Shown here: one piece after another, positions 26,264 to 35,678 of the stretch
Layout of the letters: every line of letters begins with the position of its first letter
Position numbering within the stretch: the first letter of the stretch is position 1
Assembly: GCF_040833955.1 (NCBI RefSeq)
Contig: NZ_CP162133.1
Location: 868,001 to 932,000, forward strand
Direction: 5' to 3'
DNA: 64,000 bases
Source of the DNA: Leptospira sp. WS60.C2
GTDB taxonomy: Bacteria > Spirochaetota > Leptospiria > Leptospirales > Leptospiraceae
The notes under the pieces: model-generated
What the model was told of the DNA's origin: nothing
Seen by the model: the letters and a program-made list of their open reading frames with translations, nothing else
The model's database searches: none
Made by a program: the position numbers and the translations under genes

Positions 26264-27284
26264 CCAAAATAAAGTAACATACAAAGATGCCGGAGTTGAT
26301 ACCGAAAAAGGACAAGAATTTGTTAAACGAATCAAAGCCAATGTTGCATCAACTCATAATCAAAATGTGCTAGGTGGTCTAGGTGGTTTTGCTGCTTGTT
26401 ATGATGTTAGTTTTTTGAAATCTTACCAAGAACCAATCCTACTTTCTGGTACGGATGGTGTAGGAACGAAACTGCAATTAGCACGGTTACTTGGAATCCA
26501 TAACACAGTGGGTATCGATTTGGTGGCGATGTGTGTAAATGACATCTTAGTTAATGGAGGAAAGCCATTATTTTTTCAAGATTACATTGCCTGTGGAAAA
26601 CTGCACCTGCCAACAATGGAATCCATTGTCTCTGGAATTGTGAAAGGATGTAACTTAGCAAACTGTGCGTTAGTTGGTGGTGAAACGGCAGAACATCCAG
26701 GTGTGATGCCAGATGAGGAATATGATCTTGCTGGTTTTGTTGTGGGGGCTGTCGAAAAAAGTAAGATGATCGATGGTCGTTCCATTTTACCTGGTGATAC
26801 GATCATTGGACTTGCTTCTTCAGGTCCACATAGTAATGGATTTTCCTTAATTCGAAGATTGCTGTTAAAGGAAGGAAAATTGCCTTCTTCTCAAGATGAG
26901 ATTCAATTCATTCGGGACCATATATTTGTTCCAACGAATATTTATGTAAAATCGATCATATCTCTCATTGAAAAAGTCAACATCAAAGGGATGGTGCATA
27001 TCACTGGAGGTGGTTTTTATGAAAACATCCCTCGTGTTCTCCCGAATGGAATTGGTGCTGAAATTTCCTCTCTGCCTGAGTCTTATGTATTTTCTAAATT
27101 AGAAAAAGATCATTCCTTGGATCGAAATGATATGTATGGAACATTCAATATGGGAATCGGTTATATTCTCGTTGTGGATTCCCGTGCGGTTGATACCACT
27201 ATGAATGAACTAAAAACACTAGGAGAAATATCCTACGTTATTGGTAAAACCAATGACTCTGGAAAAATTTCGATTACTGTTTGA
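26256..27284 (+). CDS. purM: Phosphoribosylformylglycinamidine cyclo-ligase (AIR synthetase)
   Basis: The 342-aa protein has the PurM motifs: TYKDAGVDTEKGQEFVKRIK near the start, LSGTDGVGTKLQLA, GIDLVAMCVNDILVNGG, LVGGETAEHPGVM, GLASSGPHSNGFSL and HITGGGFYENIPRVLP. It makes aminoimidazole ribotide in purine synthesis in the cytoplasm. It overlaps murI by 8 bases; the pairing of these two unrelated pathways is a local arrangement. Its stop is 3 bases from the stop of the convergent barrel-protein gene. Confidence 0.97.
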   Translation: MSNQNKVTYKDAGVDTEKGQEFVKRIKANVASTHNQNVLGGLGGFAACYDVSFLKSYQEPILLSGTDGVGTKLQLARLLGIHNTVGIDLVAMCVNDILVNGGKPLFFQDYIACGKLHLPTMESIVSGIVKGCNLANCALVGGETAEHPGVMPDEEYDLAGFVVGAVEKSKMIDGRSILPGDTIIGLASSGPHSNGFSLIRRLLLKEGKLPSSQDEIQFIRDHIFVPTNIYVKSIISLIEKVNIKGMVHITGGGFYENIPRVLPNGIGAEISSLPESYVFSKLEKDHSLDRNDMYGTFNMGIGYILVVDSRAVDTTMNELKTLGEISYVIGKTNDSGKISITV

Positions 27285-27287
27285 TCC

Positions 27288-28625
27288 TTAAAACGTTTTC
27301 GTATATCCCAAGCTAATATAGAATAAATGGATTGGGATTTTTTGAAGCGTATAGGATTCTCGTAAAAAAGTTTTGATTACAGAATCATTCAAAACATTTC
27401 CTGTATTAATTTGTTCTATTGCGTTTAAAATTGAAACGTTATCTGCACCATAAATTCGAGAAGGGTTCACTACTTTTCCATCTTCTGCACTTCGATTCCA
27501 ACTTGCTTTGTCAGGATCTCCACCAGCAAACCCAAAGTAGTTATTGTTATCATAGAGATAAGGATTTGGTCTCATGATATGTGCTCCTTTGACAAAGAAG
27601 TCACCAAAGAAAAAAGAAATCGAAGAGGTGATGTCTTGGATTCCATTTCGATTGTCGACCATATTGTTATTCATTGCATATCCTAAGTTCCAGTGAGGTT
27701 GGATGCGAAAAAAATTGCCTTCAAAAAAAGTATAATTCGCACTGATGGACAAATAATTTTTTCCAGCAAATAAACCACCATTCTCTGTAGAGTATTGGGT
27801 GTAATAGGAGAATGTTGGTTTTAGCATTCTTAAGAAAGGTAATTTCCATTGCACAAAGTATTCATGCCATGAAAGTCTTGTTTGTGCATCTGGATTGTTT
27901 GGGTTAAATGCGTTGTTTTGTCCTCCAGATACAACTGGGTTTGGTTTTTGAGTTCCTTGTGCGAGTAAGGAGTTCGGTGTTTTATGAAAGGTATTATAAA
28001 ACCAAATCCCTACAGTGAAGTCTCCAAATGCACTCGGATCAAAATGGTAACTTAAGGAAAAAAACATTCCATCCGATCGTCGATTTCCATTTGGTTCTTT
28101 TTTTGGTCCATACCCTTGGTTAGGAATAAAGTTAGCGCATGATATATTTGTGTGACCTGTTCCTGTGATTTGGTTTTGAACGGATTGAATGCAAGGGTCT
28201 TGGCCATACGGATCATAAAACTTTGTGTCTTCACCCAAATAGGAAGGACCAACAGCACCAGGACTGGTTTGGAAAAGTCGTTTGTCTGAGTCCTTGTCAC
28301 CTCGGTTTGTTAGCTGGAAACTTCCGAAGAGCATCCATTGAAATTTTTTATCCGGAGAAAATACACTGATCGTTGGCTGTAATGCTGGAGCGTATGTAAA
28401 ACTTTGATACATAGCTCCATTCCTTCGGCTTTGTCCTTCTCCAGCAAAAGAATTTCCTCTCCATATAAAATCAGAGACAATTTCTGTATTGGTGTCGATT
28501 GTAATCGACTTGGCTTCACCTTGTTTGGTTTCTTCCCCAAGAAGGTGAAGCGGTAGAATGAATGCAATAACGAAGTAGAAAAAAAAATTAGCGAGAATTT
28601 TCAAATATAGATGCGAACAATTCAC
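27288..28625 (-). CDS. Outer-membrane beta-barrel protein, unknown
   Basis: The frame is open from 28691, but GTG 28625 is preceded by a consensus Shine-Dalgarno (AAGGAGGT, 28636-28643) at a proper distance. It gives a 445-aa protein with a signal-peptide-like start (hydrophobic core FFFYFVIAFILPLHLLG). The mature part is full of aromatic beta-strands with Asn/Gly loops (FIWRGNSFAGEGQSRRNG, WHEYFVQWKLPFL, YYTQYSTENGGLF) and ends in YISLGYTKTF, a typical terminal barrel strand. It resembles leptospiral porin-like proteins. This start lies inside the upstream gene, a 38-bp overlap, so the two are probably translated in a coupled way. Confidence 0.75.
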   Translation of the reverse strand: MNCSHLYLKILANFFFYFVIAFILPLHLLGEETKQGEAKSITIDTNTEIVSDFIWRGNSFAGEGQSRRNGAMYQSFTYAPALQPTISVFSPDKKFQWMLFGSFQLTNRGDKDSDKRLFQTSPGAVGPSYLGEDTKFYDPYGQDPCIQSVQNQITGTGHTNISCANFIPNQGYGPKKEPNGNRRSDGMFFSLSYHFDPSAFGDFTVGIWFYNTFHKTPNSLLAQGTQKPNPVVSGGQNNAFNPNNPDAQTRLSWHEYFVQWKLPFLRMLKPTFSYYTQYSTENGGLFAGKNYLSISANYTFFEGNFFRIQPHWNLGYAMNNNMVDNRNGIQDITSSISFFFGDFFVKGAHIMRPNPYLYDNNNYFGFAGGDPDKASWNRSAEDGKVVNPSRIYGADNVSILNAIEQINTGNVLNDSVIKTFLRESYTLQKIPIHLFYISLGYTKTF

Positions 28626-29610
28626 GAAATTTTCTACCTCCTTCTTTTTTGATCGGATCAGATAGAACAACTTCCGATTCCTCACCTGCAATCAATAATA
28701 CTTTGTATTCTTTCTTCAATAAGAAGACATGCACATATTGAGCGAATGCTTCTGCAAACGTATCATCCGCATTAGTAGCAGCATACAAAGAAACAAATTG
28801 TGTGTTTGTTAACTTTTTGTATAAAAACTTACCGTCTGGAAAAATCGGGAGGGTAGGATTTTTTTGATAAAATTTGATCTTTTGTCTTTCAGGAAAAAAT
28901 GTATCTTCATAGGGTGAAAACGTTTCGGACCACCAAACGCCCTCAAAATAAGGATAGTTTCGAAAATCACGTTTTGGTTCTGAGTAGTCTGGTGCATAAT
29001 TACGAACAATTGCTAAGATATGGCCTAATTCGTGTAAAATGATATAAGAAAGTGCAGTGTCTAATGAGTTAGATTGATCCAGTTGAACTCGAATAGAGTA
29101 ATTTAGATTTTGTTGGAAAGTTGTGTTTTCTCTTTTGGTTGCCCAATCGTTACCTCCATCTTTTAGTAAATCAGAATCTAAAAAAATGATTCCACCAGCT
29201 GGTTTTCCTGAAGTGTCTCGCACAACTCCTGTTAGCCCAGTTGATCCTAGGTTTGTGACAAAATAAATTCCAAGGATGGACTCGTTGGCTAATTCGTTTA
29301 CTTCTTTTGGGAAATTTGCAAACAATCTTGAAATTTGCTCTCTCCAGGTTTTTAAGTCTTTGGTTCCAGACGGAATATCTTCAATTCCATCAATTTGATT
29401 GATCTCGATGAGAGTGCGTAGTCGATCAGTATCCATTGGATAAACTCGATCATTCCAATTACCAATTGATTTTGGTAGGGTTCCGATTTGTAAACCAGGA
29501 CTTTCCTTAGCCCACGACGCATACGGATTTATTGGTAATGAGAAATCCTTAGGAGAACAACTCCAAAAAAGAAATGAGAAAAGAGATATGAGGTAAGGAA
29601 TTGATTTCAT
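28588..29610 (-). CDS. Lipoprotein with zincin metalloprotease motif HELGH
   Basis: ATG 29610 gives a lipoprotein signal (MKSIPYLISLFSFLFWSC); the longer frame start at 29673 lacks support. The 340-aa product has SYIILHELGHILAI, the zinc-binding HExxH helix of zincins, and a later FAEAFAQYVHVFLL where a third ligand glutamate would sit. N-terminal and C-terminal parts match no family I can name. It would be a surface or periplasmic peptidase. It overlaps the beta-barrel gene downstream, suggesting a functional pair. Protease activity is a motif-based inference. Confidence 0.7.
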   Translation of the reverse strand: MKSIPYLISLFSFLFWSCSPKDFSLPINPYASWAKESPGLQIGTLPKSIGNWNDRVYPMDTDRLRTLIEINQIDGIEDIPSGTKDLKTWREQISRLFANFPKEVNELANESILGIYFVTNLGSTGLTGVVRDTSGKPAGGIIFLDSDLLKDGGNDWATKRENTTFQQNLNYSIRVQLDQSNSLDTALSYIILHELGHILAIVRNYAPDYSEPKRDFRNYPYFEGVWWSETFSPYEDTFFPERQKIKFYQKNPTLPIFPDGKFLYKKLTNTQFVSLYAATNADDTFAEAFAQYVHVFLLKKEYKVLLIAGEESEVVLSDPIKKEGGRKFRELFASIFENSR

Positions 29611-29629
29611 TTGCCGATGGTATTTGTAT

Positions 29630-29974
29630 ATGAAAGGATTTGTTGGTCTATGCTTTTTTTTACCAGGAATCATTTTCGCAGAAATAAATCCCTGGAACCT
29701 TAGGCCAGATGTACGGATTCTAACTCGAAAGGAAGTCTCCCATATCGTTATGGAAAAACGAGCTGATCATTTTCGTGTCACTCTCCTTGTATGTGAAAGG
29801 TTCCCCTACAATTACAAAGCATTGTCACATCCCTTTTTTTTTCGTATGGAAGATGAGAAAAAAGCGATGGAACTTGCGAATCAAATGGACAAGTTTTTGG
29901 ACACTGGAAAAAGTTTCACCATTACCTTGAATGGATCTGAAATCCAAACTTTGGTATGGGGAGAACCCGATTGA
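29630..29974 (+). CDS. Small exported protein, unknown
   Basis: A signal peptide (MKGFVGLCFFLPGIIFA) precedes about 95 residues with a mixed alpha/beta look (RADHFRVTLLVCERFPYNYK, GKSFTITLNGSEIQTLVWGE). ATG 29630 is chosen over TTG 29624. The stop overlaps the TTG start of the phosphatase gene (TTGA), so the two form an operon. Divergent from the HELGH lipoprotein with 19 bases between starts. No family recognised. Confidence 0.65.
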   Translation: MKGFVGLCFFLPGIIFAEINPWNLRPDVRILTRKEVSHIVMEKRADHFRVTLLVCERFPYNYKALSHPFFFRMEDEKKAMELANQMDKFLDTGKSFTITLNGSEIQTLVWGEPD

Positions 29975-31338
29975 CACGTTCGTTTTCTATTTATTTTCAA
30001 GAAATTTTTCATAAACCAACAAAACAAGAGTGGGATATTCTTAAACTTGCGGAACCTCGTTTTGAAAAAGAATATACCTTCGCTGTTTTTTTAACTCATT
30101 TTATTTTTTATAGCCTTCTCCTCATTCCTCCCTTTGATGAAATTCGATGGGAAATCCTTCCCTACCTACTTGGCGTTACCATCATTCGTTTCGTCTTGTT
30201 GCTGCAGTTTTATACGAAATCAATCACCCTTGACAAAGTAATTTATGTGAGCGGATTTTTTGCAGACGGTTTAGTTTATTTAGTCTTCTTAAAAGGAATT
30301 CAATCGATACCATCCATCGGAAATTTTTATCTCTTAAACTCTTATCTTATGTCTTTTATCATTCCGATTTTATTATATAGCACAAGATTGAATCCTCTGG
30401 GTTGTGTATACAGCGGAGCTTATTTTACAATCTTTCATTTGTACTATATCTATAACCTACCAGCAGAGATATTTGAACAAACCTCTTTCTTTAGTAAGTA
30501 TTTTCTGTTGCTTGTGTATTGGGGAAGTTCGGTATTAGGCGTTCTATTTGTATTGAACAAACGAAAAGAGACAACAGATGTGTACAGTTTGTCCGAAGAA
30601 AAACGGTTTATGCGTCAGGAATTGGAACTTGCCAAACGAGTTCAAGATGCCCTTTTCCCAGGGAATGTAAAAATACCCAACTTAACATTTACCTTTTATC
30701 GCAAAAGTCCCAATGTGATTGGAGGTGACTTTTTTGATTTTGTGCAGTTGAGGGAAGGGAATGTTGGTGTTTTTTTAACGGACGTGGCAGGGCATGGAAT
30801 CTCCTCTGCGATGGTTGCCTCCATTATGAAGGTACTTGTCTCGACAATTCCATATCGATATAAAACGGCGCCAGCACGATTGATGGATTATTTGGACGAT
30901 CGTTTGGTACAAGATTTAAATAAGTACCATGCTTCCGCCATTTACCTATTTTTTGATTTCATAGAAAAAAAGCTCACAATTGGAAACGCAGGTCATCCGT
31001 ATCTGATATTGGCAAAAAAAGGGGAAGAGTTTCATGAATTGGAAACCCAAGGTGCCATTCTAGGGTTCAATATTAAAATTCCTCCCATTTCTGAAATCAC
31101 TCTTCCGATTACGAAAGGAGATCGTTTTTTTATCTATACAGATGGACTCATTGAGTCGATGGATCACGATGGGAATTCCTTGGGAACGGAGGGATTGCTT
31201 GATTTATTAAACCGCCATCGACATAGTGAAAACATCAAAGATCTTGAAAAGAATCTCTTACATGAACTCAAAACCAAGTTCGGATTGGATACTTTTTCAG
31301 ATGACACCATGTTCCTCATATTGGAAGTAGAAGAATAA
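29971..31338 (+). CDS. Membrane-bound SpoIIE/PP2C-type protein phosphatase
   Basis: The TTG at 29971 overlaps the preceding stop and is preceded by GGGGAGA at good spacing; ATG 29956 is the longer alternative. The 455-aa product has about six N-terminal helices (residues 35-195). A linker with ELELAKRVQDALFPG follows, then a PP2C/SpoIIE domain with the metal aspartates in VIGGDFFDF, FLTDVAGHG, FIYTDGLIE and FSDDTMFLIL. Such phosphatases dephosphorylate STAS antagonists in partner-switching circuits. The membrane part may sense an unknown signal. The enoyl-CoA hydratase gene follows after 11 bases. Confidence 0.9.
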   Translation: MTRSFSIYFQEIFHKPTKQEWDILKLAEPRFEKEYTFAVFLTHFIFYSLLLIPPFDEIRWEILPYLLGVTIIRFVLLLQFYTKSITLDKVIYVSGFFADGLVYLVFLKGIQSIPSIGNFYLLNSYLMSFIIPILLYSTRLNPLGCVYSGAYFTIFHLYYIYNLPAEIFEQTSFFSKYFLLLVYWGSSVLGVLFVLNKRKETTDVYSLSEEKRFMRQELELAKRVQDALFPGNVKIPNLTFTFYRKSPNVIGGDFFDFVQLREGNVGVFLTDVAGHGISSAMVASIMKVLVSTIPYRYKTAPARLMDYLDDRLVQDLNKYHASAIYLFFDFIEKKLTIGNAGHPYLILAKKGEEFHELETQGAILGFNIKIPPISEITLPITKGDRFFIYTDGLIESMDHDGNSLGTEGLLDLLNRHRHSENIKDLEKNLLHELKTKFGLDTFSDDTMFLILEVEE

Positions 31339-31349
31339 GGAGAAATCAT

Positions 31350-32114
31350 TTGTCTTTTTTAGAGATCCAAATCAAATCCAATTATGCCATCGTTACCATC
31401 AAACGACCAGAAGCACTCAATGCACTGAATGATGTAGTCATTACAGAAATCGGTCAAATGGTAGATACATTAGAATCCAACTCCCAAGTCAGAGGATTTA
31501 TTTTAACAGGAGAAGGGAAAGCCTTCGTTGCTGGGGCAGACATTGCCAAGATGAAAGAATTCAATGTAAAAGAAGGGCAAGCATTCTCGGAACTCGGTCA
31601 AACTGTTTTCCGTAAAATGGAACTTTCCGGACTCATCTCAATTGCAGCAATTAATGGTTTTTGTCTTGGTGGTGGAATGGAATTAGCAATGGCATGTGAC
31701 ATTCGTTATGCGTCTACTGCGGCAAAATTAGGTCTTCCGGAGGTGACTCTTGGATTATTGCCTGGCTTTGGTGGTTCCCAAAGATTACCTCGGCTCATTG
31801 GAGTCGGAAGAGCAACTGAACTGATTCTTTCTGGAGATATGATTTCTTCTGAAGAAGGATATCGGTTAGGTCTTGTGAACAAAGTTTGTGACCCTGCAGA
31901 ACTCTTAAATGAATCGGAAAAAACGATCACAACAATCCTTTCACGTGGACCTAACGCCATTAAGGCGGCAAAAACGGCAATTCGGCAAGGTTTGGAAACA
32001 AACATGGAACGTGGGCTAGAGTGGGAAAAACAATTGTTTGGTGGAAGGTTTGCAGACAAAGAAACCAAAGAAGGTTTATCTGCATTCTTAGAAAAGAGAA
32101 AACCTAACTTTTGA
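31350..32114 (+). CDS. Enoyl-CoA hydratase/isomerase family protein
   Basis: TTG start at 31350 with AGGAG 8 bases upstream. The 254-aa crotonase-fold protein has LNALNDVV, FVAGADIAKM, the oxyanion-hole segment INGFCLGGGMELAMACD and GLPEVTLGLLPGFGG. Both catalytic glutamates of hydratases are present (Glu111 and Glu131, 20 residues apart as in the rat mitochondrial enzyme). It therefore should hydrate trans-2-enoyl-CoA in fatty-acid beta-oxidation or a related route such as crotonyl-CoA hydration. Leptospires live on fatty acids, which fits. Confidence 0.92.
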   Translation: MSFLEIQIKSNYAIVTIKRPEALNALNDVVITEIGQMVDTLESNSQVRGFILTGEGKAFVAGADIAKMKEFNVKEGQAFSELGQTVFRKMELSGLISIAAINGFCLGGGMELAMACDIRYASTAAKLGLPEVTLGLLPGFGGSQRLPRLIGVGRATELILSGDMISSEEGYRLGLVNKVCDPAELLNESEKTITTILSRGPNAIKAAKTAIRQGLETNMERGLEWEKQLFGGRFADKETKEGLSAFLEKRKPNF

Positions 32115-32124
32115 GTCATTTATA

Positions 32125-32589
32125 ATGTTTACACGGTTTTGTTACTTCGTCCTTTTACTTTTTCTATTGGTTTGCAAACAAGCGGATTCGTTTCCCTCGC
32201 AAACCAATACACCAGAAATCCTTTTTGGAAGTGTAGCTGACCGTGTCTTAAAATTGGAAATTGCAAATACACCTTCCACACGTGCGACGGGACTAATGTA
32301 CCGTACAAAACTTGGTGAGGACGAAGGTATGTTATTTGTATTTCCCAAACCTGATTTTTTGAGTTTTTGGATGAAAAACACAATGATCCCGTTGTCGATT
32401 GGTTATTTTTCAGAAGATATGCGACTTTTAGAATCATTCGATATGAAACCGAACCAAACGGATGAGGTTTATAACTCTAGAAAACCCGCCATGTATGCTC
32501 TTGAGGTCAATCAAGGATGGTTTGCCAAACATAAAATTGGTAAGGATGCAGTTCTCACCTTAGAGCGGAAAGTTTCTGCCAGAGATTAA
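32125..32589 (+). CDS. DUF192-family lipoprotein
   Basis: The 154-aa protein has a short lipoprotein signal (FLLVC, Cys17) and the DUF192 core: LEIANTPSTRATGLMYRTKL, GMLFVFPKP, SFWMKNTMIPLSIGYF and PAMYALEVNQGWFAK. DUF192 proteins are small, widespread, exported proteins of unknown function. It lies 10 bases downstream of the hydratase gene in the same direction. Confidence 0.88.
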   Translation: MFTRFCYFVLLLFLLVCKQADSFPSQTNTPEILFGSVADRVLKLEIANTPSTRATGLMYRTKLGEDEGMLFVFPKPDFLSFWMKNTMIPLSIGYFSEDMRLLESFDMKPNQTDEVYNSRKPAMYALEVNQGWFAKHKIGKDAVLTLERKVSARD

Positions 32590-32641
32590 ATTTTTTCTTT
32601 TTACTTGAATCCTCATTTGGGGTTGTTTACCATTTGTCTGC

Positions 32642-35155
32642 ATGGTAGTCAACAACCCCCGCCTGATCAATTTATTGTCCGAAGAACAAAAAGCCGACTT
32701 GGCTTCGATGGAAAAACAGTTTGCTCACCACTTAGAATATACCATTGGAAAAAATCGTTACAACTTAAAGAATGAAGATATTTATAAGGCTCTCGGTCAT
32801 ACAATTCGCGATTTCTTAATTGATCGACTTAATTTTACTCAAGAACGTTACAGGGAACACAATCCCAAAAAGGTTTTTTATTTTTCATTAGAGTTTTTAA
32901 TGGGGCGCACATTAATGAATGCCCTCATCAATCTTGGGTTATGCGAGACCATCCAAGAAATGTTACACGGTATTGGATTTGAACTTTCAGATGTCTTAGA
33001 GTTTGAAACTGATGCAGGACTAGGGAACGGAGGGCTTGGAAGACTTGCTGCTTGTTTTTTGGATTCCATGGCAACCTTAAATGTCCCAGGATTTGGATAT
33101 GGAATTCGTTATGACTATGGAATTTTTAACCAAATCATTGCAAACGGAAGCCAATTAGAAATGCCAGACCACTGGGATGCTGATGGTGTTCCTTACGAAG
33201 TGGTAAGATCCGATATTTCCTTTTCGGTCGGTTTTTTTGGACATACAGAAACTAGAGTTTCTGGGAAGGGAAAAATCCAACATGATTGGGTCCCCGATGA
33301 AACAGTTTTAGCTTCTGCTCATGATTATCCTATCCCAGGATTTAACACGAGTACGGTGAATTACTTGCGATTATGGGCGGCAAAGTCTTCAGAAGAATTC
33401 AATTTGGATTACTTCAATCATGGCGATTATATGAAGGCTGTCCAAGATAAATCCATCTCAGAGAATATATCAAAAGTATTGTATCCTAATGATACCACTG
33501 AACAAGGAAAGGTCTTGCGACTCAAACAACAATACTTTATGGTTTGTGCGTCCTTACAAGACATCCTGCTTCAGTTTAGAGAATTTAAATACGACTTAAA
33601 GGAACTTCCTAATTACGTTGCAATACAATTGAACGATACACATCCGAGTATAGGTATTGCCGAACTCATGCGAATCTTTTTAGACAATGAAGAAATGGAT
33701 TGGGAACCAGCTTGGGAGATTGTCACAAAAGTTTTTTCTTATACAAACCATACCGTATTGCCAGAAGCCTTGGAATCTTGGAGAGTTGAATTATTTGAAA
33801 AACTCCTCCCAAGACATCTAGAAATCATTTATGAAATCAACCATCGTTTTTTAACAGAGGTTCGAAACAGAGGGATTCTTTCAGAAACAGAAATTCAACA
33901 AGTCAGTATCATCGAAGAAGGCAATGAAAAACGGGTTCGCATGGCAAACTTAGCAGTCATAGGGTCCTATCGTGTCAATGGAGTGGCTGCATTACATTCT
34001 GACTTAATTCAAAAAACAATCTTCCAAGCATTTACAAAAGTTTTTCCTGAAAAATTTAATAATAAAACCAATGGAATCACTCCCAGACGATGGTTGTTAC
34101 AATCCAATCCAAGTCTTGCCAATTTAATCGCGAAAAGAATTGGAAATGAATTTACTACCAACTTATACAAGTTAAAGGACTTGGAAAATTTTGTTAATGA
34201 TTCAGATTTTCAAAATGACTGGAAACAGGTTAAATACACTGCAAAAAATGAACTAGCTCGTATCATCAAAAGTGAAACAGGTATTACCATTGATCCAAAA
34301 TCGATGATTGATGTGCAAATCAAACGATTTCATGAATACAAACGCCAACTTCTCAATATTTTGAGAGTCATTGCTCTGTATCGTAGGATCAAAGAAAATC
34401 CAAATACAGAAATCACTCCCAGAACGGTTGTGTTCGGGGGAAAAGCGGCGCCTGGTTATTACATGGCAAAACTCATCATCAAACTGATCAATAATGTTGC
34501 TTGGATTGTAAATCGAGATAAGGACGTCGCAGAACGTTTGAAGGTTGTTTTCATTCCGAATTACAGAGTGAGTCTCGCAGAGAAAATCATTCCTGGTAGT
34601 AATTTATCAGAGCAAATTTCCACTGCCGGGACAGAAGCTTCCGGTACAAGTAATATGAAGTTTATGTTAAATGGTGCGTTGACCATTGGAACACTTGACG
34701 GTGCAAATGTTGAGATTTTGGAAGAGGTTGGGGAAGAGAATATTTATATCTTTGGATTACACACAGAAGAAGTGTATCGTATGAAAGAGGCAGGGTATCG
34801 ACCCACCGATTATATTCATAAAAATGAAGACTTACATCGAATCCTTCTCATGATTCGGGAGAATTTTTTCTCCATGGGCGAACCAGGTGTGTTTGGGCCA
34901 ATATATGATAGTTTGTTCTATACTGACAATTACCTGCTCATGGCAGATTTTTCATCCTATGACCAAACGCAAAACAGGATTGCTCACGACTTTTTAGATG
35001 AAGCAACTTGGACCAAAAAATCCATCCTTAACGTCGCTCGTTCTGGAAAATTTTCCTCTGATCGGACAATTCGGGAGTATGCAAAGGAGATTTGGCACGT
35101 TCCACTTCTTGACACAATTCCTCCGCAAACTATCTACAAATTGCCACAAAACTGA
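32642..35155 (+). CDS. glgP: Glycogen/alpha-glucan phosphorylase
   Basis: The 837-aa enzyme is full length for the family. It shows VFYFSLEFLMGRTLMNAL, TDAGLGNGGLGRLAACFLDS, AIQLNDTHPSIGIAELMRI, VQIKRFHEYKRQLLNILR and the PLP site GTSNMKFMLNGALTIGTLDG with Lys673. It splits alpha-1,4-glucans with phosphate to glucose-1-phosphate. No ribosome site is obvious before the ATG at 32642. No other glycogen genes are adjacent. Confidence 0.97.
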   Translation: MVVNNPRLINLLSEEQKADLASMEKQFAHHLEYTIGKNRYNLKNEDIYKALGHTIRDFLIDRLNFTQERYREHNPKKVFYFSLEFLMGRTLMNALINLGLCETIQEMLHGIGFELSDVLEFETDAGLGNGGLGRLAACFLDSMATLNVPGFGYGIRYDYGIFNQIIANGSQLEMPDHWDADGVPYEVVRSDISFSVGFFGHTETRVSGKGKIQHDWVPDETVLASAHDYPIPGFNTSTVNYLRLWAAKSSEEFNLDYFNHGDYMKAVQDKSISENISKVLYPNDTTEQGKVLRLKQQYFMVCASLQDILLQFREFKYDLKELPNYVAIQLNDTHPSIGIAELMRIFLDNEEMDWEPAWEIVTKVFSYTNHTVLPEALESWRVELFEKLLPRHLEIIYEINHRFLTEVRNRGILSETEIQQVSIIEEGNEKRVRMANLAVIGSYRVNGVAALHSDLIQKTIFQAFTKVFPEKFNNKTNGITPRRWLLQSNPSLANLIAKRIGNEFTTNLYKLKDLENFVNDSDFQNDWKQVKYTAKNELARIIKSETGITIDPKSMIDVQIKRFHEYKRQLLNILRVIALYRRIKENPNTEITPRTVVFGGKAAPGYYMAKLIIKLINNVAWIVNRDKDVAERLKVVFIPNYRVSLAEKIIPGSNLSEQISTAGTEASGTSNMKFMLNGALTIGTLDGANVEILEEVGEENIYIFGLHTEEVYRMKEAGYRPTDYIHKNEDLHRILLMIRENFFSMGEPGVFGPIYDSLFYTDNYLLMADFSSYDQTQNRIAHDFLDEATWTKKSILNVARSGKFSSDRTIREYAKEIWHVPLLDTIPPQTIYKLPQN

Positions 35156-35204
35156 ATCGACATAAAAGAACGGAAGGATTATCGTTCCAAGGGAAGGGTT
35201 TCAA

Positions 35205-35678
35205 ATGAGTAAAGGTTATATTATTTGTGTCGATGATGAAGTATCAGTGTTGGAAACGCTTGCGGAACAACTTCTGGCTCGATTTGGGGAATCCCACATC
35301 ATCGAAACAGCCAGCAGTGCCGAAGAAGCACTTTCTCTCATTGATGAAATCATTGGTAGTAACGATATCGTAGAGCTCATCGTTTCCGACCAGGTGATGC
35401 CTGGAATGAAAGGAGATCGATTTTTGGAACAGGTGCATCAACGCCTTCCTGATGCGATCAAAATCCTTCTTACGGGACAAGCGGGACTTGATTCGGCAAT
35501 TTATGCCATCAACAATGGGGGACTCAGTCGGTATGTCGAAAAACCTTGGAACATTGAAGAATTATCCAAAGATATCAAAGATTTACTCGATAAGTTTCGC
35601 CAAAATTTGGAAAACCAACACCTCATCCAAGCTCTCAACCGCCGGATTTTGGAACTCGAAGGTAACCAACCGAAATAA
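35205..35678 (+). CDS. Single-domain response regulator with C-terminal helix
   Basis: 157 aa: a receiver domain with IICVDDE (acidic pocket), [13 protein letters not shown] (phospho-acceptor Asp62), LLTGQA and YVEKPW (conserved Lys). A short coiled C-terminal helix ([20 protein letters not shown]) follows. There is no DNA-binding or enzymatic output domain. The [22 protein letters not shown] style is that of receivers paired with HD-GYP or SpoIIE outputs, suggesting that it acts by protein contact. A strong AAGGGAAGGG precedes the ATG. The next gene begins within or just beyond its 3' end. Confidence 0.88.
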   Translation: MSKGYIICVDDEVSVLETLAEQLLARFGESHIIETASSAEEALSLIDEIIGSNDIVELIVSDQVMPGMKGDRFLEQVHQRLPDAIKILLTGQAGLDSAIYAINNGGLSRYVEKPWNIEELSKDIKDLLDKFRQNLENQHLIQALNRRILELEGNQPK

